Positions 46,813 through 60,309 of a DNA stretch of 64,000 bases are shown one piece after another (the stretch's first letter is position 1; every line of letters begins with the position of its first letter). The position numbers and the translations under genes are program-made. The stretch is from NCBI GenBank assembly GCA_036435485.1, contig CM071595.1, forward strand, positions 229,386,080 through 229,450,079. The letters run 5' to 3'. A model generated the notes under the pieces. It worked only from the letters and a program-made list of their open reading frames with translations. It did not search any database and was not told where the DNA came from. This stretch comes from Saposhnikovia divaricata. Its lineage: Eukaryota > Streptophyta > Magnoliopsida > Apiales > Apiaceae.

Positions 46813-47542
46813 TGTTGTGGATGAAAATCACAAGTATTGAAATTGCAGCTAGGGAGTGTGTATTGAATGCAAAGGGGGTGAGCTTCGAGCTTTAATGGTT
46901 GCGCTTGCGTTATCGTGACCTAATTCGGGTCCTCACAAGATGCCTACGTATCTCAGAGTTGAGAATCAAGCCAAGACGTAGTTCTAGGTGATGGTGCCCT
47001 CGAGGCTATGGCGGCGAGAGCTCACCTAGGACGCAGTGGCTTGTATGTCCTTATTCGAGGATTAAGCCAAAACGTGGTGGGTAACGTATGGAGCTGTGTC
47101 CAAAACGTTGATCTGAGATGAGGGGTTGCGTTCTTTATATAGGCATGAAAAGCCTAGAGTTAGAATAGGGATAGGTGACTTGGTGGGCAAGTCACCTCCT
47201 TGGCCCAATTCTAGAAGTTTCTAACCTCCTTCCATGTAGGAATTAGTTTCCATGTAGTAATAGTTATCCAGAATCCTTTTCTGATAAGAGTCAATCCTAA
47301 TTCCTATTACGTGGAATTAGAATCGTGATATGATTGTATATACTGATTTCTTTCCTTTGTAGGAGTTGTTTCCCATTATATCTCAAATTAATGAGATGTT
47401 GATTTATCCCTCTAATCAATTACGAAAATTAGTAATTAATTAGGGTCTTGGGCCTCGTTACAGGGCTTCGTATTTGGGCCAAGCTAGGTCTAATTAATGC
47501 AACATTAACTATGCCTTTAGGGCTTACTTTTAGCCCATATCA
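46813..47542 (-). mobile_element. Solo LTR of a gypsy-type element
   Basis: 730 bp, starting TGTTGTGGATG and ending GCCCATATCA, with a perfect 5-bp duplication ATAGT on both sides (46808-46812, 47543-47547). No internal domain is present. A CCTATATAAAG TATA box on the minus strand gives the orientation. Phrases such as CAAGCCAAGACGTAGTTCT resemble the Tat LTR at 22140. Confidence 0.85.
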
Positions 47543-47547
47543 ATAGT

Positions 47548-49629
47548 ATAGATAGATATATAATATAATATAATATATATTTTTAATTTGTTTAAATAAA
47601 AAACAATTAAATCTATATAATAAATAAATTAAAAACATTAATATGCATTGAGTTAGTAAAAAAAAAAATTAGGACCCATTTTTATCTTGCCCATAAACCC
47701 TCGAAACGTATGGAACACGCCAGCTCAGAGTCAGATTATATAGATACAAGAAAGAAAATGTTGTTTTACATTTTTAAAATTTAAGTGAGAGGTTGTTTGA
47801 GCATTATTTTATATTAAAATTAATATTAACTTAAAAAATCATTATGTCATGGAGTTGTTTAATTCACATGTCAAAATTAAATTAAATTTTTTAAATTCCA
47901 AAACTTACTCAAAATAATAAAGTTTTATAATATAAAACGTAATTACATGCACTAATTTTCTTCACTAAACTCACTTTATTACAAATAAATTTGATTGGTC
48001 TCACCATTTTATCTACTTTTCTTAAATTTTTCTAGTATTTTACATTTTTTCTTAATTTCTGTACACAACTCATTTGTAAACAATAAATAAGAGAGACAGA
48101 TATACGTTCATTTAACAAATTTGTTTGTGCTAAATTTTAAATACAAGTAAAATAGTAACTGTAAAAAAATTTATATTTTGAAACTTTTTTTTTATACAAG
48201 TGTTTAATGTATGTTTGAGATTCAATAAGTTGTAAAAATAAGTTGAAAAATTAAAAATCTCTAACTTTATCTTAAAATAAGTTGACTAATTCTGAATAAA
48301 AGTTCCCCAAACATCCTCATAATATCCTAAGTACATTTCTTTCCTTTGTTTAAACCAATTCCATGATGACAAACCTAATCCTAATCCTAATCCAAACCGA
48401 GGTTAACAATTAAACAACGATGGCGGCAGCCGCAAAGGTACAGCATGCTACATGCATGCGAGTATCAAAACATGAGTAATGCGGATCTTCACTAATCACT
48501 TTATAACCGAGAAAAGTATATTGAACATCTTAAGGTAAGGGGTCAGAACAGGGAATTTGTTGTGCCCACAAGTACATATTTTATTCATAAGTAAATCACT
48601 TTTTAAATTTTTTAAAGACATGAACTAGTACTAAGTTTGTAATTATTATATGGAGGTTAAAAACGCATTTCTAAGATATTGTTCCTTCGGAACTAGACAT
48701 GAACTTAAGTTTGAGCCTTTTCGAGTTATTTCAAATGATGCCCACCACCCCCTCCCACTAATCAACTCATACTCTCTAGCTTCGTCTTTCCACAAATTCC
48801 TAACGATATTTCTTATACAGCTTTTTAAAAAAATGGCGTGGAATCGAATTTTTTTTATCATTTTCTAAAATAAATGATAATATTAGAGGAGCTTATGTAT
48901 AAGTACATTAGAGATAATCACTTAAAAAAATATTAATCTAAGAGGACATCAAGTATATAGCTTAAAATTTAAATAGTGAAAGTCTATAAAATTTGTATCA
49001 CATATTATTTTTGCAAGAGCCTTAACCACAACAATTTTTATCACCAAATCTGTTCCAATGTTATATCTCGACATTGATTTATTTATGTATGTCTATCAAT
49101 AATTCCATTTCGTTCAATCTTTTTTTAGTTCCATTCACGCGTGCACTCATACATTTGATGTTATTTTTGCCAATTTCGTGTTATTTAAGAACCATTGAAA
49201 GATTTGCCCAATTATCATACTGACCTCACTTTATAGTTGGGTTTATTTCAATTAGAAAAAGATTTGAATTTGGATTTGGATTTGGAGTCACCAAATAGTC
49301 CATACACACAAGAAAGAAATCGTTTACTACTTTTTTGGTTTCTTTAATTGAATTTTATATTTACATATCTATAATCTATCTATATTTTTATTTATGTGAT
49401 TTTTTGTTAAACGAAAAAAAAGAATTGTGACCCTATTTTTTTTTACTTTTGTGTTATATGAGTCATATTTTCTTTGTGCTCTTTAGAAAAAAAAGTAAAA
49501 GTGTGTGTCTCTAATTTATTTTGTTATGCTTCTATTTTTTTTTTATTTTTTGTGTTCGTATATATACAAACATTAAAAAAGAATATATTCCTAAAAATAT
49601 AATTTTTTTAATACTCCTATTCAAGTGTA
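47548..49629. other. No gene recognised
   Basis: AT-rich. Two overlapping opposite frames at 48646-48868 look like debris of an older repeat; neither matches a family I know. Confidence 0.5.
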
Positions 49630-49632
49630 TAA

Positions 49633-50201
49633 GAGCATCTTCAATGGGATTGGCTAAAAAAATATAAAATAATGGTTGGTTAAAATTTGCTGAATGTGTT
49701 GTACTCCAATGAGATTGGCTATAAGGATTGACTATATTTTAAAGTTAGTATATATTATATTATTTTGAACAAAACTTTTTTAATAAAATTAAATTTTAAT
49801 AAATTAACAATAACACAAACCGTTCTTAAAATTTTATCATATATTTAGAAAAATTAAAATTTAAAATTTATTAGCTTTTGGCTTTTTTTGAAATGTATTA
49901 ACTTTTTCTAAAAAAAAATTATACCCACAACAGAATTGAGCAGTGCTTAATTTATATCCAGAGATTATAACAGTTTACACAATTAATCAAGGCATCTAGT
50001 AAAGATGAGAATAAAAAATAGGAAGAAATGAGGTAGGGCTTTGTTACGGATTCAACAAATATGACCATCAGATAGAGGTTGGCTATAAATATACATAAGG
50101 GTTCCTACTGGTTGGAGTTTGTAATTTAGATAGATTATGTAAAATATGTAGTTGTGCATGTAGACATTTTTAGACAAGGGCATGTACGCTTGGAGATGCT
50201 C
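49633..50201. mobile_element. Tourist-like (PIF/Harbinger) MITE, copy 1
   Basis: Ends GAGCATCTTCAATGGG and (inward from the right) GAGCATCTCCAAGCG, flanked by TAA (49630-49632, 50202-50204). TIR and TSD are the Tourist signature. It has no ORF. Confidence 0.88.
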
Positions 50202-50504
50202 TAAAATGTTTGGCTAAAATATTATAAAATAATGATTGGTTAAAATTTGCTGAACCTTTGTACTCCAATGAGGTTGACTATTAAGGTTGACTATATTTTT
50301 AAAATAGTGTATTATAAGTTTAAACAATACCTTTTTTTAATAAATTTTAGTTTCAATAAATTAATATTATTACTAATTGATCTTAAATTGTGGTAATATA
50401 TTATAATGATTTAAACCAAAAATTAATTAAATTTAAATTTATTAATACTAACATTAATAATGGGATTATGTATATTATTATTAACATTCACTAGTACAGA
50501 AATG

Positions 50505-50945
50505 TCTTTTAGCGTCGCACTTTTAGCGTCGGTCATATAGAGAACCGTTGCTTATAGATACTTTAGGCATCGGTTGCTATCTCAACCGACGATTAAAGTC
50601 ATTTGTGTTGGACCTTTTGCGTCGGTCATGAAATAACCGACGCCTAAAACTGACCCTTTAGTGTCGGTCTTTACTCAACCGACGCCTAAAACGGACCTTT
50701 AGTGTCGGTCATAAACAACCGACGCCTAAAACTAACCCTTTAGCGTCGATCTTTTCTCAACCGACGCCTAAAACTGAACCTTTAGCATCGCCATAAACAA
50801 CCGACGCCTATAACTGACCCTTTTGCGTCGGTCATAAATGACCGATGCCTAAAATCGACCTTTTAGCGTCGGTCTTTGCTCAACCGACGCCTAAACTAAC
50901 ACTTTTGTACTTTATGTGTCGCTATACATTTGACCGATGCTAATA
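50505..50945. repeat. CACTA-2 left subterminal inverted-repeat array
   Basis: TTTAGCGTCGGTC and its inverse GACCGACGCCTAAA alternate about every 30-35 bp, so adjacent copies can pair as hairpins. Confidence 0.9.
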
Positions 50946-52570
<1,625 letters not shown>

Positions 52571-52634
52571 CAGTCTCCTCCGATCTAAATTTCTCCAGAA
52601 AAAAATATAGAGTCAGAGTTAAGCGATACTAGTG

Positions 52635-52842
52635 ATGGGGTCTTACAAAGCAGACATTGATTATGATTACTTATTCAAAATAGTACTAATCGGCGACTCT
52701 GGCGTTGGTAAATCGAATCATCTTTCCAGGTTTACTCGTATGAGTTCAGTCTTGAGTCTAAATCTTGAGTTCGCTACTCGTAGAACGTCGATGATAAAGT
52801 CATTAAAGCTCAGATTTGGGACACTGCTGGTCAAGAAGGGCC
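52635..52842 (+). pseudogene. Captured Rab GTPase (RABA/Rab11-type) exon
   Basis: The frame from ATG 52635 reads MGSYKADIDYDYLFKIVLIG, then DSGVGKSN (P-loop) with His where the family has Leu, then LSRFTR. After that the frame shifts: EFSLESKS and later NVDDKVIKAQ and WDTAGQE (the G3 motif) are visible in another frame, with a short deletion removing the effector loop. It ends at a CT-rich stretch at 52845. About 60 bp of 5' UTR seem to have come along. A Rab11-like protein would drive vesicle traffic; this piece cannot. Confidence 0.85.
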
Positions 52843-53390
52843 TCTCCTCTCTCTCCCTCCCACCCTCCCTCTCTCTCTCCATTTTGTTTTGTTTTAGTTG
52901 TTAATTTTGGATTGAAGTGCTTTTAGCTTTGAGATCTTTACATATTTAAGTATTTTTGTACTGACTTTGTTATTGTGAGATCTGAGGTTTTATGACTTCA
53001 AGTGATTTCTGTTTGTTTTGATTAAGTAAAGCTCGCATTGGTTAGATCAGATGTCAATTTGGACTGGATGTGTTTTGATAATTTTTGTGCTAGGTTAAGT
53101 TGAAATTGAATTGTTTACTAATTAATCATTGTGGTGTTGAAGGAAGCGTAAGTTATTGTCTATGCTGGTTGCTCAATTTCCGGAAATTGATTTTTTTATC
53201 TATATTGACCATAGGGTTTTTCGGTTGTTCAACTGATTGGTTGTTGTGTCGAGAATCTTTTTGTATGAATATCTAGAGAACAATAGCCTTGCTAGCGTTT
53301 TACTACGTAAGATTAGACTTCTCTGTACATACAGCATAAGTGAAGATCATGAATACAATTAATAACAAACTTTTGTGCATCACATATCAG

Positions 53391-54789
53391 GTTCAAAAGG
53401 TAAAGGTGTACACCTGGATTGGCCTAAGAGGGTAACTATTTGTATGGGTACAGCTTCTGGTCTTGTATTTCTTCATGAAGAAGCTAAGCCGCAAATTGTT
53501 CATCGAGATATAAAAGCCAACAATATACTTCTGGACGAAAATTTTCACCCTAAAATAGGAGATTTTGGGTTGGCAAAACTTTTTCTTGACAATGTCACCC
53601 ATATTAGCACTCGAGTGGCTGGAACAGTGTAAGCATAACTCCTTTGCATATTGCTCCTTTTATATGTTTTCTCAGGAAAGAGAATGAAAGATTTCAAAGT
53701 ATTAATAGATAGTATATCAATGGATAATCAACATGTACAGATCTTCTTTCCATTGTTTGTAGATTGATAGTGTGCCAGAGTCTAGTGTTTAATTTCTGAA
53801 TGCCATCGGAAGAGTAAGAAATGGTGGCATCCAATTAGCAAGCACATTTTGTACATTTCTAGTCAGTATTTTTCTAAAGATGTCCTGAAAATTGCCCATT
53901 ATGTATACAATTTAACTATCATTAACTATTTAACTACCTGTAATATACTTTCTCTAGCCTTGGAGAAACCACCAATACCATCACTATTAGCTGTACTGTT
54001 TCAGCAAGAAAACTGTTGGTTATGACTAGATATGTCAGCTCTAAAGCATATACTTATACTTGCATCCACGCGTCAATACTCTTCAACACCTCTACCTGAT
54101 ATAATTTAACGTATCACTCTCATTATTTTGCTTTGTTCTGGTTGTACTAATTTTTTTAAAGTCCTAAATTGCAATCTTTGCTTCTTCAGGGGATGCCTGG
54201 CTCCTGAATATTATGCATTGTTAGGTCAACTCACGAAGAAGGCAGATGTATACAGTTTTGGTGTACTTATACTAGAAATTATTAGTGGCAAAAGTAGTAG
54301 CACAACAGCATTTGGGGAGAGGATCTTTTGGTTCTTGCGGAATGGGTAGTTATTCTACTGCTTTTACATTCTTTAATTTTACGAGAAAAATGAGCAGAAA
54401 ATATAATGTGCTAGTTCTAGATGTAACTCTGAATGATGTGCAACATATTGCAAGGATGGCTTCTTAAAGAAGAAGAGAGACTTCTGGATTTAGTAGACCC
54501 TGAACTTACAGAATATCCGGCAGCTGAGATGTTGCGGTTCATCAAGGTAGCTCTCTTTTGTACTCAAGCAGCTTCAAACCAAAGGCCTTCCATGAAGCAA
54601 GTACTGGAAATGCTTTCAAAAGAAGTTAACCTTAACGAGAAATTATTAACTGAAGCTGGTGTATATAGGCGTTACACCTCGCAACATATAGGTCGTGGTG
54701 TAACCAAAGGCAAAAAGCAGAGTGATCCTTCTGTAAGCTCAAACCATTTGGATAGTTTTCAGAGTGTAACAACTATACTTCCAAGATAA
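53391..54789 (+). pseudogene. Captured receptor-like kinase fragment (CRPK1-like)
   Basis: C-terminal half of a plant RLK/Pelle-type serine/threonine kinase. Exon 53391-53630 (acceptor atatcag) has LDWPKRVTICMGTASGLVFL, the catalytic loop VHRDIKANNILLDE and IGDFGLAKLF. After an intron (donor GT|gtaagc, acceptor cttcag at 54189) comes GCLAPEYYALLGQLTKKADV and YSFGVLILEIISGKSS. A small indel near 54320 throws EDLLVLAEW out of frame. The last exon, from about 54462, reads LLKEEERLLDLVDPELTEYP, RPSMKQVLEMLSKEVNLNEK and ends TAA at 54787. Lys and Glu of the N-lobe are absent. Best family match from memory is cold-responsive protein kinase 1. Not functional as a kinase. Confidence 0.85.
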
Positions 54790-55044
54790 GATCTGTACAT
54801 ATACTACATATCTTCAGTTGGTGTTATTATGTACATATATTTGTGAAGTAGAGGTTTGCTGAGTTTAGTGATCATTTCTTATGTTTACATTCATCACGAG
54901 ACTGAGTTTAGTATGCTTGGCATTTGTTTTGCCCTTCTTTTTGATTTATATTAATAACTGTTTTGTATAAATCTTGTATTGTTTTTGTTGGTTTGGATGA
55001 ATAATGTTTACTAGAATTTCAATTATTTTTTTTTAAAAAAATTG

Positions 55045-55405
55045 ACTTTTAAGCGTCGGTTGTTTGAATGACCGACGCCTTTAACAGGACTTTAAGCGTC
55101 GGTTGTTTGAATGACCGACGCCTTTAACATGATTTTAAGCGTCGGTTGTTTAAATGACCGACGCCTAAAACAGGCTTTTAGCGTCGGTTGTTTAAATGAC
55201 CGACGCCTAAAACAGATTTTCTGCGTCGGTTGTTCAAATGACCGACGCTTATAACAGACTTTTAGCGTCGGTTGTTTAAATAACCGATGCCTATAACAGA
55301 CTTTAAGCGTCACCAACTTAACCGACGCTATAAGTCTATACCTATAGTGTCGCCTTCATGTACTACGCCCAATAACCGATGCCTAATGCCTATTTTGACC
55401 GACGC
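55045..55405. repeat. CACTA-2 right subterminal repeats
   Basis: A ~44-bp tandem unit built on AAGCGTCGGTTGTTTGAATG plus ACCGACGCC repeats six times, then varies up to the terminus. Confidence 0.9.
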
Positions 55406-55431
55406 TAAAAGCCTATTCTGTACTAGTGATT

Positions 55432-57148
55432 ATTAATAATGGGATTAACACCATGTCTTGTTTTCTTATTCCTAAATCACTTTGTCAAGAAATGGAAAGA
55501 GTTATGAACAACTACTGGTGGACTTCGAATGGCAACAACAAGAAGGGTGTAAAATGGATGCCGTGGGACAAAATGTGCATGGCTAAGTGCAGTGGAGGAT
55601 TAGGGTTCAGATCGCTTCATGGGTTTAATCTTGCTCTCCTTGGTAAACATATCTGGAACTTTATATGTAACCCTACATCGTTGGTTGCTAAAATCTTCAA
55701 AGCACGATATTTTCAGGATGGTAACATTTTGCAAGCAAAAAAGGGGTCGGGGGGAAGCTTTATTTGGTCGGGTATTTGGGAGGCAAAGGACATATGTGCA
55801 GTGGTTACAGGTGGATCCTAGGTGATGGCAAAGATATTCGGGTATTTTAGGATGCTTGGTTAAGAGGAAAGGGGCATTTCAAGGTAGTTGATCACCACAT
55901 GAACAATGTCAGGGATGATAAAGCTTGTGAATACTTCCGTCCAGGTATCAAAGAATGGGACGTGACTAAAGTGGAGCAAGATTTTCATGCTGATGATGTT
56001 AGGTGTATAATGAAGATGAGAATTCCTCAGAATGAAGTTAGAGACATGATAGCTTGGCGTTTGACAAGTAATGGGAAGTATTCGGTCAAATCTGGGTACA
56101 GACACTGGCAGACTAACCAGACAGGTGTAGCACAAGGAAATGTTATAAAAGGATGGAGCAGAATTTGGAAGCTGGAGATTCCGCATAAATCAAGAATTTT
56201 CCTCTGGAGACTTTGCAAAAATAACATCCCAGTAAGGAGTCTTTTGATTGATAAAGGTGTTCATATTTCAACTGATTGTCCAATGTGTACAGGTGATGGC
56301 ATTGAGCATGTCTTACATCTTTTCTTTGAATGTGAGTTTGCTCGCAAATGTTGGCAAAAAGCTGGTGTAGATGTTGATATGGGGGGAGTAGATGAAGTAG
56401 CAAATTGGCTCCTGGGTATGCTGAGTACAGAGTCAAATGACAGGTTGATATCGATTACCAAAGTACTAACAGGCATTTGGTTTGCACGGAACAAGAAAGT
56501 CTGGGAAGCAAAGGAAATAGAGGCGAATCTAGTTGTAGAGATGAGCTCTAAGCAGATTAAGGAATGGCAGGATGCAAATAAAAGGAAGCAGGGAGCTACG
56601 CTTCAACCCAACATGGAGGATAGTAGTTTGAAGAAATGGAAACCTCCTGAGGATGGATGGATTAAGCTTAATGTAGATGCAGCTGTAAAAGAAGGTGATG
56701 CAAGTTTTGGAGTAGGAATGGTTCTTCGTAATAAGAATGGACAATTCATAATGGGGCGGAATTTGAAGCTGCAAGGTCAGGTAAGTGTACTGGAAGCAGA
56801 GGCATATGGGGTGTTGGAAGCCACTCGATGGATTAGAGATTTACAGCTCAGTCAGGTGGTCGTCGAAAGTGATTCCAGTCTGGTGGTTCAAGCTTTGCTG
56901 CAACGCTCCGAATACTGTGAAGAAGTTGGAAATATTCTGGATGATTGTCTCAGTGTTCTACAAAATCGGAATGACTTGGTTGTTCGGCATGTCAAAAAGC
57001 ACGCAAATAGGGTAGCACATAATCTGGCTAGAATCCCCTGTTTGATAGGTTGCTCTAATGTGTTTATTTCTCCTCCATATTGTGTGTTGGAGAGCCTTAT
57101 GTATGATTATCCTTCTCATTAATAAAATTTCTTTTGGTAAAAAAAAAA
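55432..57148 (+). mobile_element. LINE (L1-type), 5'-truncated
   Basis: The 3' end of an L1-like ORF2 followed by a short leader and a 10-bp A tail (57139-57148). The tail is followed by ATGTATTTTATTATTA, matching 15 of 16 bases of 50468-50483 left of CACTA 2, a likely LINE target duplication. The element lacks endonuclease and RT. Confidence 0.85.
55452..57122 (+). pseudogene. LINE ORF2 C-terminus: zf-RVT and RNase H domains
   Basis: The first part (55452-55818) has TMSCFLIPKSLCQEMERVMN, WMPWDKMCMAKCSGGLGFRS and ARYFQDGN, the region after the RT core in plant L1 ORF2. A frameshift/stop lies at 55819. The rest is an uninterrupted 407-codon frame (55899-57122). It has the zinc-binding zf-RVT (WKLEIPHKSRIFLWRLCKNN, CPMCTGDGIEHVLHLFFECE) and an RNase H domain (WIKLNVDAAVKEGDASFGVG, LEAEAYGVLEAT, VVVESDSSLVVQAL), ending with TAA. 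Three acidic catalytic residues are visible. Full ORF2 is over 1200 residues, so most is missing. Confidence 0.9.
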
Positions 57149-57718
57149 TGTATTTTATTATTAGATTTTCTTTTTTCATTAAAAAAATTGAAGAACGATA
57201 AAATATACACACTTGCAAGTGTGGAAGAGTTGAGAAAAATTAGCAGAGTAAAGACAATCAGCAGGAGATGACGTGGAGAGAGTTACGGGTCTGTAGTGCT
57301 TCAACATAAATAGCGAATGAATTGTGAATGGCTATAAATTTAAACAAGGGCAATGATGGATTGGAGAAGATGCATTCTGGGAGATTGTCTATTTTTTATT
57401 ACTATTAAGTGCCAGATGAACAATTTTGCTAAGGATTTAAAAGCTTTGGAGATGCTCTAAACGGTTTGGTTACATGGCCGATTCTGCATATTACCCAGAT
57501 TCAGTATAGGGGTAATGAATTATGATTATAAATACTATATGCATAAATATAATAATTATTGAGAGTGGTTGAGCACATGGTATTTGTAATTTAAGTTCAT
57601 TAGAAGACAAAAGTATCGTGTGGTCCATGACCAAATTTTTCTTTTTCATGAGAGAATCCAAGAAGAAGATGATCTAGTTTTAAACTTTTGATTGGTTCAA
57701 CATTTATTAAATACTACT

Positions 57719-58080
57719 ACCTCGTTCCAAAAAGGCTGAGTTGGTTTGATTTTCACGGGGATTAAGAAAATATATAAAAATATGAGTAAAGTTAGATGAA
57801 AAATGGGTAAAGTGATGAGACCTATCAATATTTAATAATAAATTTGAGATAGTGGAGTAAAGTAGTGAGTGTAATAGTATATATTTAATAATAGATATGA
57901 GATAGTGGAGTAAAGTAATGGGTGTAATAGTGTTTATAATATTTATTTAATAAAAAAAGGAACAAAGTTATTGGATGTAATAATGAAAAGTAGTGTTCAA
58001 AAATAGTAAGTATAATAGGTTCATTAGTTTTGGGATGTCCCATAAAAGAAAAAATGTGTCAATCTTTTTGGAAGGAACCT
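57719..58080. mobile_element. Stowaway MITE, copy 2
   Basis: Diverged TIRs CTACCTCGTTCCAAAAAG and (inward) GTAGGTTCCTTCCAAAAAG next to TA. The interior (AGTTAGATGAAAAATGGGTA, GAGATAGTGGAGTAAAGTAG) matches copy 1 at 3821. An internal ~60-bp unit is duplicated. Confidence 0.8.
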
Positions 58081-58534
58081 ACTAAGTCTTGATCAAAAAC
58101 TATGCTACTGTATTTCATCATAATATCCGGTCTAATGTATGATGAACACACAACCCTCCTTCTCTCGCTATAAGATAATTACGTTCATATCATCCGAAAA
58201 TCGTTTTGGGAACAATTTTGGAAATTATAACAATTTTCCGTACCAATATATGCTGATGGTTGGTGTTTTGAAGCAAATAAACGTAGCTACCACAAGCCCT
58301 ACAATTTTACTTGGAGGGACAGGGACACTCTTTTGACATTTCCTGAAATAAATAAGTTGTAGAGTTGGATGTGACCTCAGTGGTTAGGACACATTGTCAT
58401 CAACGATTCAAACAGTTTCTCTTTACGAGTCCAGTCCAAAATGGCTCGATTACATTTCTAGTATATCACCGAGTTCAAATTTCTTTTCTGGTACATTTCG
58501 TTCAAGTTTTTCACTTCTGGTATAGCTGAGAAAA
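58081..58534. other. No gene seen
   Basis: A short frame (58139-58336) is unrecognised. Otherwise intergenic. Confidence 0.5.
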
Positions 58535-58622
58535 GTTAATAGAAATCGCCACTTGAAGTGGCGTTTTCTGTTGAAATTAATTTCAACAGAAAACGCCACT
58601 TCAAGTGGCGATTTCTATTAAC
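58535..58622. repeat. Perfect 88-bp palindrome
   Basis: Two 44-bp arms meet without a spacer at AAATT|AATTT (58578/58579). Every base pairs. Each arm holds a smaller hairpin, CGCCACTT-G-AAGTGGCG. A run of T follows the right arm (58625-58638). Confidence 0.97.
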
Positions 58623-58719
58623 CTTTTTTTTTTTTTTCCTTCCGGCAGTTAGCAATTTTTTTTGTGGGTAGGAAATATAGTTTTCTAGTATTCATTTTAC
58701 ATGACTTTGATGATGTACT

Positions 58720-58970
58720 TGTAAATACATTTTTTTTGTGTTCTCTAATATATATTAAAGAATTTACTTCCTACTTTGATACAATATGAAAATCTCCAAA
58801 AATTATTATGTCTAGCTATGTTATATTTTGATCCGAATATGTTAACTCCACATACGTTTCTTAAAAATTCCTTCGTCAAGTCATGTTTAGGGCCATAAAA
58901 AACACATTTGTACATGTTTTTCTTGCGTTTTTTTTGTTCCGTATTGAAGTATTGATGTTCTACCTTGGTG
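58720..58970. repeat. ~190-bp family repeat, first copy
   Basis: Phrases TATGAAAATCTCCAAAAATT, CATGTTTAGGGCCATAAAAA and TTTTTTGTTCCGTATTGAAG are shared with 60310-60860. Confidence 0.8.
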
Positions 58971-59207
58971 TAAGCCCAAAAAAATTAATATATCATATGT
59001 GTAACTATGTTTATTTATGGCCCGGAAATGACAAAAATTTCCAAATTTTGACAGAAATTTTTTATTCAAATGAAACAAACAAAGTACAAGAGATGAAGCA
59101 CACTAAAATTAAAATGCAAACATAGAAATTTAAAAGCATAGATAAAATCAACAACAAGTTCTTAAATTCGAATTAGGCCAAGTGCCTAATTCTCGTCGCT
59201 ACATTCC

Positions 59208-59651
59208 TCAATTTCCTGGAGGAAATTGGCGCTTCCTTGCTTCATATTCTTGAACATAGTCTTCCATTTCCGCCTCCTCAGCGTCGAACAATTCATCATA
59301 TTTTTTGTGCATCCGATTAGCTAGCAGTTCCACCTGAGTGTACCATTCCTCATCAGAAATCTTTTTATCTTTCAATTCTGCATCTAGCTTTTTACGACCA
59401 TCACAGAATTCAGTCGCGAAATCATCATTGTAGAAGTCGAAGTTAAACATCTCGTCCTTAGTTTTGACCCAGTCTTTTCCCTTTCTCTCCTCCCTGCTCT
59501 TAAAAATCTTCATTTTTTTGATGAACAAGGACTGCTCACCAGCCCGTACAATCCCAGCCCTCCTCTTCTGATGGTCGTCTTCTTTCTTTTTATCCATGTC
59601 GTCGTAGAAACTTGTTTCTGGCACTTTCCCCTTCCCCTTCCTCTTATCCAT
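59208..59651 (-). CDS. Small highly charged protein, unknown
   Basis: 147 residues from ATG complement(59649..59651) to TGA. I chose this ATG because TATAAATA lies about 95 bp upstream on the minus strand (59744-59751), and the longer frame begins with a non-ATG codon. It is rich in Lys, Glu and Asp: MDKRKGKGKVPETSFYDDMD, then KKKEDDHQKRRAG, SREERKGKDWVKTKDEM and a C-terminal YDELFDAEEAEMEDYVQEYE, likely helical. The basic N-terminus could act as a nuclear signal. I do not recognise the family. It shares the start MDK-x-K with the gene at 61020. Intact, single exon. Confidence 0.65.
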   Translation of the reverse strand: MDKRKGKGKVPETSFYDDMDKKKEDDHQKRRAGIVRAGEQSLFIKKMKIFKSREERKGKDWVKTKDEMFNFDFYNDDFATEFCDGRKKLDAELKDKKISDEEWYTQVELLANRMHKKYDELFDAEEAEMEDYVQEYEARKRQFPPGN

Positions 59652-59759
59652 TTTGATGCAAGCGCCTTGAAAAAAAATAATTGGATCAAAATTAATGTGA
59701 GAAGAAACCAGTGAGTTGTGCATATGAATAAGAAAGCAGAACCTATTTATAGAGAATTT

Positions 59760-60250
59760 TGTAGTTGTCTTCGTTAATAATACACAACAACAGCTGTAAA
59801 TAATGAAATATATGTTACTGTTGACGGGACTACACTACTTTATACAGACTCTGGGCAATTTTTGAATTTCACATAAATTTTCAGCTTTGTTTCAGAGTAT
59901 TGTACAGCTTATTATAGTGCTTTGGCAACACTGCAAAGATTCGTGTGTTGTTTTTCATGTGCGTTCACGAGATTGTTGTAATTATGTTACTGTTGACGGG
60001 ACCTCACATCTTTTCTACAGCGCTTTTTAAGGACTGGCAAGATTCTTGTTGTTTTTTTCCTGTGCACTCACGGGAAGCTTAAAACAACAATGGTAAAATC
60101 GTATCCCACTTGAAATAAGAAGATGTGACAAGGCATTTGTTATCGTTACAGAGCTTTTCAGTATTTGTTGCAGATTACTGTACATGCACGAGATTCTTCA
60201 CTATGTGAGTAGAAGATATCGACACAAAATGACTTATACTCCTGGTGATA
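59760..60250. other. Intergenic, minor repeats
   Basis: The phrase ATGTTACTGTTGACGGGAC occurs twice (about 59812 and 59982), then related context. No gene seen. Confidence 0.5.
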
Positions 60251-60309
60251 TTTTTCGAGCTATGGGTAGGAGTTGGGTGTGTGAAGATGAATTTGCTTTG
60301 TAAATGATT

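Noticed and set aside
48646..48868. Paired frames on opposite strands as a gene
   Set aside because: No motif, no splice or promoter context; both are short and overlap completely.
52635..52904. Functional Rab GTPase gene
   Set aside because: Frameshift and deletion remove the effector loop; it ends in CT-rich DNA inside CACTA 2 with no further exons.
53391..54789. Functional receptor-like kinase gene
   Set aside because: N-lobe is absent and an indel breaks the frame; it lies within a transposon.
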